Below are positions 8,364-11,637 of a stretch of 11,637 bases of DNA, piece after piece; positions within the stretch are counted from its first letter, which is position 1, and every line of letters starts with the position of its first letter. Both the position numbers and the translations under genes were made by a program. Source of the stretch: Acidobacteriota bacterium (GTDB taxonomy: Bacteria > Acidobacteriota > Terriglobia > Terriglobales > Acidobacteriaceae); contig QHZX01000309.1 in assembly GCA_003224835.1 (NCBI GenBank), positions 1 to 11,637 on the forward strand, written 5' to 3'. The notes under the pieces are model-generated. The model was given only the letters and a program-made list of their open reading frames with translations. It did no database searches and had not been told where the DNA came from.

Positions 8364-8744
8364 GAGCGGCCAGGTTTTCGATCCCCCAAAACTTCATAGC
8401 GGGCCAGCATGCTACTGTTGTCGCGCAATCAGCTCTGGATCTTCCCGCGTCGTTGGTTGTCGATTCGACTGCGGAAACTTAGTGAGTATTTCGATTCAAC
8501 TTGTCTTCGATGGTATCTCCCGCTATCTGGTTCCTTCGTCGTGGCCGGCTGTGGCCAGCCAGTGTTCTTCTCAATATTGCAAGAGATTAGTTGGTCAATC
8601 GCACTAGAACCCGGACGGGAAATTTTCTTAACTCCGGCAATACTCTGGTTTCCCATCCTCACGGCATGAGTCGGTATATTCCGTGTAGACACTCTGCGGC
8701 GAGTGAATTGTGCCGGATTCTATTTCTTCAAGATTGTTCGACTC
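8364..8744. other. Gene-poor interval
   Basis: Frames of 86-89 codons are open on both strands, but none has a ribosome-binding site, recognisable motif or convincing composition. A 17-codon minus-strand frame (8344-8397) overlaps the upstream membrane protein's TTG start and also lacks a ribosome-binding site. I see no RNA gene here. Confidence 0.5.
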
Positions 8745-9101
8745 TCATGCAGCTTTTCTTGTAACTGCGTCGATGAGAGCTTCAGCGCCTTCAATGCCGA
8801 AAAGTAGATCGTCAACTTCCTTTGGGACTTCGGACATCGTGCCGTTCGTGATAGCTACGATGCGTCCTTGTGGACACGTTTCGCGAAACTCTCGAACCAT
8901 CTGTCCTCGCCATTGCTCTCGTACGGAATAGCAAAGTAGCAGAACTCCGCAGTCGCCATTTCGTATTTTGGATAGAGCTTCCTCAGGACGTGCAGTGCTG
9001 AAAACGGCACACCCAACACTCTTCAGTACCGCTTCGCGCAGAGAGATAACTTCGGGGAGAGTGCCTACCGAGATGACGCTACAGTTTTGTTTTTTCGTCA
9101 T
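8745..9101 (-). CDS. Receiver-like single-domain protein without phospho-acceptor Asp
   Basis: A 118-residue protein with the alternating helix/strand pattern of a CheY-type receiver domain and no output domain. The strand that should end in the phosphorylated Asp reads GVLLLCYS, placing Cys57 at the acceptor position. The N-terminal acidic pair that binds Mg2+ is also absent (SVISVGTLPE). REFRETCPQGRIVAIT (71-85) fits helix 3 to strand 4, and GAEALIDAV is the last helix. It is therefore predicted not to take part in normal His-Asp phosphorelay and may work by protein contacts. Similar pseudo-receivers are, to my knowledge, frequent in Acidobacteriota. The ATG at 9101 lacks an obvious ribosome-binding site. 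It lies 69 bp downstream of the secreted-protein gene, across a strong hairpin. Confidence 0.75.
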   Translation of the reverse strand: MTKKQNCSVISVGTLPEVISLREAVLKSVGCAVFSTARPEEALSKIRNGDCGVLLLCYSVREQWRGQMVREFRETCPQGRIVAITNGTMSEVPKEVDDLLFGIEGAEALIDAVTRKAA

Positions 9102-9110
9102 AACAAAGGT

Positions 9111-9145
9111 CCCACCCTGCCGCGAACGAGCGCGGCAAGGGTGGG
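9111..9145. repeat. GC-rich bulged palindrome (hairpin), terminator or dispersed repeat
   Basis: CCCACCCT+GCCGCG (9111-9124) pairs with CGCGGC+AGGGTGGG (9131-9145) around a six-base AACGAG loop, 14 bp with one bulged A at 9137. It lies between two minus-strand genes. The following minus-strand sequence, ACCTTTGTT, is only weakly T-rich, so factor-independent termination is uncertain. It may instead be a dispersed palindromic repeat. Confidence 0.7.
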
Positions 9146-9170
9146 TAAGCAGTCGATCATTCCCAGAACA

Positions 9171-9689
9171 TCACAGGGCTAGAAGGATGCGATTCAGCAA
9201 TGTTGACAGCGTACCGAGATCGGGAGCGCCGCCGTTGAGCAGGTTTGCGACTGCACAGAGCAAGTTCCCAAGCAAGTTTCCGGGCCCGGATACTGCATTG
9301 ATGGTCAGGTGAACCTGATTGAGGTTGACGACCAGCCCGAGCAAATTCAGGTGCAGCGGCCCAAGTGTCAGGTTAAGAATCTGGCAGGTGGATCCGCTTG
9401 GAGTGCCCACCGGTAGAGCGACATTCCCGGATGTAATCGTGCCGAGCAATGCGCCGGTATGGTCCATTAACGTACCAACTAAGGTGCCAGTCAGGACGAG
9501 CGTCCCATTTTTAACGCCAAAGCCTTGCGGATTGAGTGTTCCCGTGAACACACCTGTACCCCCGCTCGCGTCTGTAAAGGTGCCAGTAATCGGAAGGCCA
9601 GCGGCCGCAGAGGCACGGACTGGCGAGAGAAGAGCAATACTCGTACCCAGTAACGCGATGATTGTGAACAGTCTTGTTCGTGATCTCAT
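9171..9689 (-). CDS. Secreted protein of an uncharacterised family (GNLLGNLLCAV core)
   Basis: Exported 172-residue protein. The ATG at 9689 has GGAGGA about eight bases upstream and begins a typical signal peptide: an Arg-rich start, hydrophobic core IIALLGTSIALLS, and cleavage probably after ASA (26-28). The mature part is Gly/Thr/Leu-rich and looks beta-rich (TGTFTDASGGTGVFTGTLNP, then GTLVLTGTLVGTL). The C-terminal half has PLHLNLLGLVVNLNQVHLTI (111-130) and PGNLLGNLLCAVANLLNGG (136-154). Its only two mature Cys, 102 and 145, could form a disulfide. I recognise a similar core from secreted hypothetical proteins of Actinobacteria and Acidobacteriota, but no function is known to me. The frame stays open 68 codons upstream to 9893, but the signal peptide and ribosome-binding site strongly favour 9689. 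It is flanked by two receiver-like genes. Confidence 0.85.
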   Translation of the reverse strand: MRSRTRLFTIIALLGTSIALLSPVRASAAAGLPITGTFTDASGGTGVFTGTLNPQGFGVKNGTLVLTGTLVGTLMDHTGALLGTITSGNVALPVGTPSGSTCQILNLTLGPLHLNLLGLVVNLNQVHLTINAVSGPGNLLGNLLCAVANLLNGGAPDLGTLSTLLNRILLAL

Positions 9690-9805
9690 TAGTTTGTCCT
9701 CCAAATAGTTTCGTCCGGCAATGGGCAAGTATGCTGGCGATTGGCCGTTTTGAATCAGGAACGTCACTGAGGGTTGGCCAAAATGGAAGATGTTTTCAGG
9801 TGTAT

Positions 9806-9823
9806 TGCCAGCGGCCGCTGGCA
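9806..9823. promoter_or_regulatory. Perfect 18-bp palindrome upstream of the secreted-protein gene
   Basis: TGCCAGCGG is followed directly by its reverse complement CCGCTGGCA with no spacer. It lies about 117 bases upstream of the start codon at 9689. The core CCAGCGGCCGC recurs inside the gene's signal-peptide region (9599-9609). It may be a dimeric regulator site or an RNA hairpin in the leader; no regulator can be named. Confidence 0.45.
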
Positions 9824-9911
9824 GTGCAGAGATGATAGTGCCTGTTGTAAGCGGTCGTTGGTTTTGTCCGGTCATAACGGCGCAACGGCCCACAAATAAT
9901 GCAAATTACTA

Positions 9912-9927
9912 GAACTTCTCGAAGTTC
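9912..9927. promoter_or_regulatory. 7-2-7 inverted repeat, possible operator
   Basis: GAACTTC-TC-GAAGTTC is a perfect inverted repeat, extendable by two pairs across a one-base bulge. It lies in an AT-rich stretch between the secreted-protein gene and the second receiver-like gene. That position suits an operator for the minus-strand secreted-protein transcript. Spacing does not match the Gram-positive LexA box or CIRCE. Confidence 0.4.
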
Positions 9928-10035
9928 CTAATATTTCAGGACTTCTGGCTGCAAAGACAAGCGCTTGGTACGCTATGTGACTGTACCGAATCGAACATTT
10001 GAGACGTCAGTTGGAGCGCTGTGTTTTAAAGGCTC

Positions 10036-10419
10036 CTAAGCGCATTTTGAGGGTGATTCAATCTGTCTAGGATCTCCGAAAAGTGAGCGTACCAGCTCAA
10101 GAAGAGCTTCAGGTTCATGACTGGACAAATCGTGATCGGCCCGGGTGCAACGTCCGCCGATGCTGGCATGAAGATAAATGATTGGAATTTTGTCGGTCGC
10201 ACCCTTAATAGCTGAAGCCACTTTGTCGCAATCAATTTCGCTCTCGCCTACCAAAATCGCGGCAGTTATCTTCGGGAAAAGATGGAAAATATCAACTCCC
10301 TCGCGAGTGGAATGCGCCGTGAGAACATTGAATTTTCCTGTTTCGAGGACCAGCTTACGAACCGATAAAGCTTGCAGAGGCTCAGGTTCAACAACCAGCA
10401 GCGTTGGCCTTGGTTCCAT
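10036..10419 (-). CDS. Second degenerate receiver-like single-domain protein
   Basis: A 127-residue protein with the receiver fold pattern and no output domain. TLLVVEPEPLQALSVRKLV (6-24) resembles strand 1/helix 1 of a receiver, with Glu11 and Glu13 replacing the usual Asp pair. NVLTAHSTREGVDIF (31-45) fits strand 2 and helix 2. The acceptor strand reads ITAAILVGESE (51-61), with no Asp at its end. KIPIIYLHA (77-85) is strand 4, but the conserved Lys after strand 5 is not evident. Phosphorylation by a normal histidine kinase is therefore unlikely. The ATG at 10419 has no clear ribosome-binding site. Sequence similarity to the receiver-like protein at 8745-9101 is low, so the two are not a recent duplication. 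The residues after about 115 are a short polar tail. Confidence 0.78.
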   Translation of the reverse strand: MEPRPTLLVVEPEPLQALSVRKLVLETGKFNVLTAHSTREGVDIFHLFPKITAAILVGESEIDCDKVASAIKGATDKIPIIYLHASIGGRCTRADHDLSSHEPEALLELVRSLFGDPRQIESPSKCA

Positions 10420-10712
10420 GCGAGGTTAAGATGCGTTTGAGTTTCGCACAGTTCTGCTTTCAAAATTAATCGAGAACCCGATTCAGATACCCGGCGGTAG
10501 CAAATAGGATTCCGAGCCAATGTGAGCGCCGATGAATATCGAGAGAAGGTGGATAATTGTTCAACTAGGCGCGCTGCTTGGGCTCGTTTATCTCTCGTGT
10601 TTGGTTTTTGCGTGCATCAGAAACTTTTGCTTCAGCTTCCCGACTCTCTTTTTCATAGCCGGAAATCAAATCCGAAATATCTGCGGGCGCATCGTCCACG
10701 GTCGAATGGCGC

Positions 10713-10888
10713 TTACGTTTTTTCGCGCTTCGTATCCTTTGAGGCAGCGGCTTTAATCCTCACAACGTGCAGAACACCGAGATGCCCCTATCATGAGTCT
10801 TGCAGTCGTGTCCTGCTGCAGCTCCGCAAAACTCGCATACGAGGCTCAGAGGACTAGTTGGCAATACCGGCACGGTGGGCTTTGTCAT
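10713..10888 (-). pseudogene. Frameshifted small CxxC zinc-binding protein
   Basis: From an ATG at 10888 the frame reads MTKPTVPVLPTSPLSLVCEF then CGAAAGHDCKTH, giving a CxxC-x7-C cluster (Cys18, Cys21, Cys29), and stops at TGA near 10760. Re-reading one base back just before the stop gives VLHVVRIKAAASKDTKREKT, ending at TAA 10713-10715. This supplies the missing His and the HVVRIKAA helix that, as I recall, closes this small zinc-ribbon-like family. A single-base loss near 10765-10775 explains the data; a sequencing error or programmed frameshift are alternatives. Past the A6 run (10718-10723), the original frame continues with charged, coding-like sequence (DISDLISGYEKESREAEAKV) to TAG at 10565, hinting at a second compensating indel. 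Function is unknown; nucleic-acid binding is plausible. Confidence 0.6.
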
Positions 10889-10991
10889 AAGCAGAAGCTG
10901 AGGCGTGTGAGCAGAATAAAATGAACGGCCGGGAAATGACTTGAGGGTGGTACTTGCCCTCGCCTTCTGCTTCGCGCATCGGGACGCTGGA

Positions 10992-11034
10992 AGGTAGGCT
11001 ACTTTCACGCAGAGTCTTAGTCTGCACCCTACCT
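10992..11034. repeat. Two-step hairpin-forming repeat
   Basis: AGGTAGG (10992-10998) pairs with CCTACCT (11028-11034), and inside it GCAGA (11009-11013) pairs with TCTGC (11021-11025). No T-tract follows on either strand, so a role as terminator is not supported. Confidence 0.35.
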
Positions 11035-11048
11035 GACCTGCTTTAGTT

Positions 11049-11083
11049 CGGTTTGGTACTAATGAATTCGCTCGGTCAAACCG
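11049..11083. repeat. 7-bp inverted repeat
   Basis: CGGTTTG (11049-11055) and CAAACCG (11077-11083) are perfect reverse complements separated by 21 bases. This could be an operator half-site pair or chance. Confidence 0.25.
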
Positions 11084-11440
11084 ATCGTGGCAAGAGGGAA
11101 CTGCTCATGCCTGGAGCTGCCCCTGAAGAAAAAATTGAAGAAACTATCTAAGAGTTTCTTTCGTTGGTAAGCGGTCGGAATCAGGCCAATAAAATACTCA
11201 CCACGCCGTGTGCTCAACAAGTCTCGGCGACAAAAATCAACAAAAAGGGTGCTACTTCAACGCACATCCTAATAAAGACGTCGCTGATAAAAGGTCCTCT
11301 CCGGCATTCACTTGCGACGACAGAGAGGCGCCGCCATAGACGAATCACATAGTTTTCATGCAAAGTTCGTCTGGATTTTATGGGCAACAACGCGCAAGGC
11401 ACCCTGTCTCTAAGGGCCTGAACGAATAAACGAAACCGGC

Positions 11441-11469
11441 GTTGCTGTCGAGCAACAAAACTTTATACG
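11441..11469 (+). promoter_or_regulatory. Possible promoter with overlapping small palindrome
   Basis: TTGCTG (11442-11447) and TATACG (11464-11469) are spaced by 16 bases, about 42 bases before the TTG start at 11512. The -35-like hexamer is part of a perfect 6-4-6 inverted repeat, GTTGCT-GTCG-AGCAAC (11441-11456), which could allow repressor control. Confidence 0.3.
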
Positions 11470-11511
11470 CAAGCGGGAACGCTGGTTTTCAGCTCTTGGA
11501 CGGAGGAAGCC

Positions 11512-11637
11512 TTGAAAAATCTCATGAACCTGGTGTTCGTAATTTCGATTATATGCAGCGCATTTTTTGCTGTCGCACAGGAAAAGTCACCCAGCATGTC
11601 GTCTGTCCAAGTCAGCAAGAGTTCAGTCAATGCCATG
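11512..11637 (+). CDS. N-terminus of an exported protein (3' end outside the window)
   Basis: The first 42 codons of the only convincing plus-strand gene. GGAGG (11502-11506) lies five bases before a TTG at 11512, which I take as the start; an in-frame ATG at 11524 is the alternative. The product begins MKNLMNLVFVISII and continues with a hydrophobic core ending FFAVAQ. This is a signal peptide with probable cleavage after AVA. The mature part starts EKSPSMSSVQVSKS, polar and Ser-rich. Too little is present to assign a family. The promoter-like elements at 11442-11469 fit its expression. Confidence 0.6.
   Translation, partial: MKNLMNLVFVISIICSAFFAVAQEKSPSMSSVQVSKSSVNAM

Larger units (their letters stand above)
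10889..11511. other. Gene-poor interval with inverted repeats
   Basis: No secure coding region. It contains a two-step stem at 10992-11034, a 7-bp inverted repeat at 11049-11083, an open frame broken by an in-frame TAA (11107-11352), and promoter-like elements before the gene at 11512. Confidence 0.5.

Noticed and set aside
8344..8397. 17-codon minus-strand frame overlapping the membrane-protein start, considered as a leader peptide
   Set aside because: No ribosome-binding site and no regulatory codon run or attenuator structure.
8409..8669. Plus-strand 86-codon hydrophobic frame
   Set aside because: No ribosome-binding site, no recognisable motif, and comparable frames are open on the other strand in the same interval.
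8429..8692. Minus-strand 87-codon frame
   Set aside because: Composition is not protein-like and no start signal supports it.
9171..9893. Secreted protein starting at the GTG at 9893
   Set aside because: It would bury the signal peptide 68 residues in; the ATG at 9689 has a strong ribosome-binding site and a normal signal peptide.
9912..9927. LexA box or heat-shock-type operator
   Set aside because: GAAC and GTTC are eight bases apart rather than four, and the CIRCE sequence does not match.
10532..10756. Plus-strand 74-codon frame with a hydrophobic N-terminal stretch
   Set aside because: No ribosome-binding site, and it is antisense to charged, coding-like minus-strand sequence that continues the zinc-protein frame; hydrophobicity is the expected shadow.
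11164..11352. Stand-alone 62-codon gene starting at TTG 11164
   Set aside because: No ribosome-binding site of its own; better explained as the part after an in-frame stop or as non-coding.

Overview
The window looks like chromosomal DNA from a member of the Acidobacteriota (soil Terriglobia or Koribacter-like lineages). This rests on moderate GC and on the gene styles: degenerate response-regulator-like single domains, a secreted protein with a GNLLGNLLCAV core, a small CxxC zinc-binding protein, and a large membrane protein with an ADQWDF / QHGPHRQG loop. The lineage is inferred from family resemblance and has not been tested by a search.

From 1 to about 4113 there is a compact minus-strand operon, read right to left. 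It encodes a secreted TPR protein with a degenerate HEXXH-like motif (2497-4113), a second secreted TPR protein (1507-2448), ribonuclease III (715-1494) and signal peptidase I (1-718, running off the window). Gaps are 48 bp, 12 bp and a 4-bp stop/start overlap, so the last genes are probably translationally coupled. The operon joins RNA processing, protein export and two exported TPR proteins.

Upstream, also on the minus strand, are a polytopic membrane protein with an embedded spermidine-synthase-like SAM-binding domain (4274-6478) and a polytopic membrane protein resembling GT-C glycosyltransferases (6885-8363). Gene-poor stretches of about 400 bp and 380 bp flank the latter.

From 8745 to 10419 three small minus-strand genes stand in a row: a receiver-like protein without the phospho-acceptor Asp, a secreted protein of an uncharacterised family, and a second degenerate receiver-like protein. 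The intergenic spaces hold strong palindromes: a bulged hairpin at 9111-9145, a perfect 18-bp palindrome at 9806-9823 and a 7-2-7 inverted repeat at 9912-9927.

From 10420 to the end the DNA is gene-poor. It holds a frameshifted remnant of a small CxxC zinc-binding protein (10713-10888, minus), several inverted repeats, an open frame broken by an in-frame stop (11107-11352), and the start of a plus-strand gene for an exported protein (11512 to end).

I found no CRISPR array, tRNA, rRNA, transposase or recognisable defence system. The most unusual parts are the cluster of non-phosphorylatable receivers around a palindrome-rich secreted-protein gene, the HAYLH protein in the rnc-lepB operon, and the frameshifted zinc-ribbon gene.
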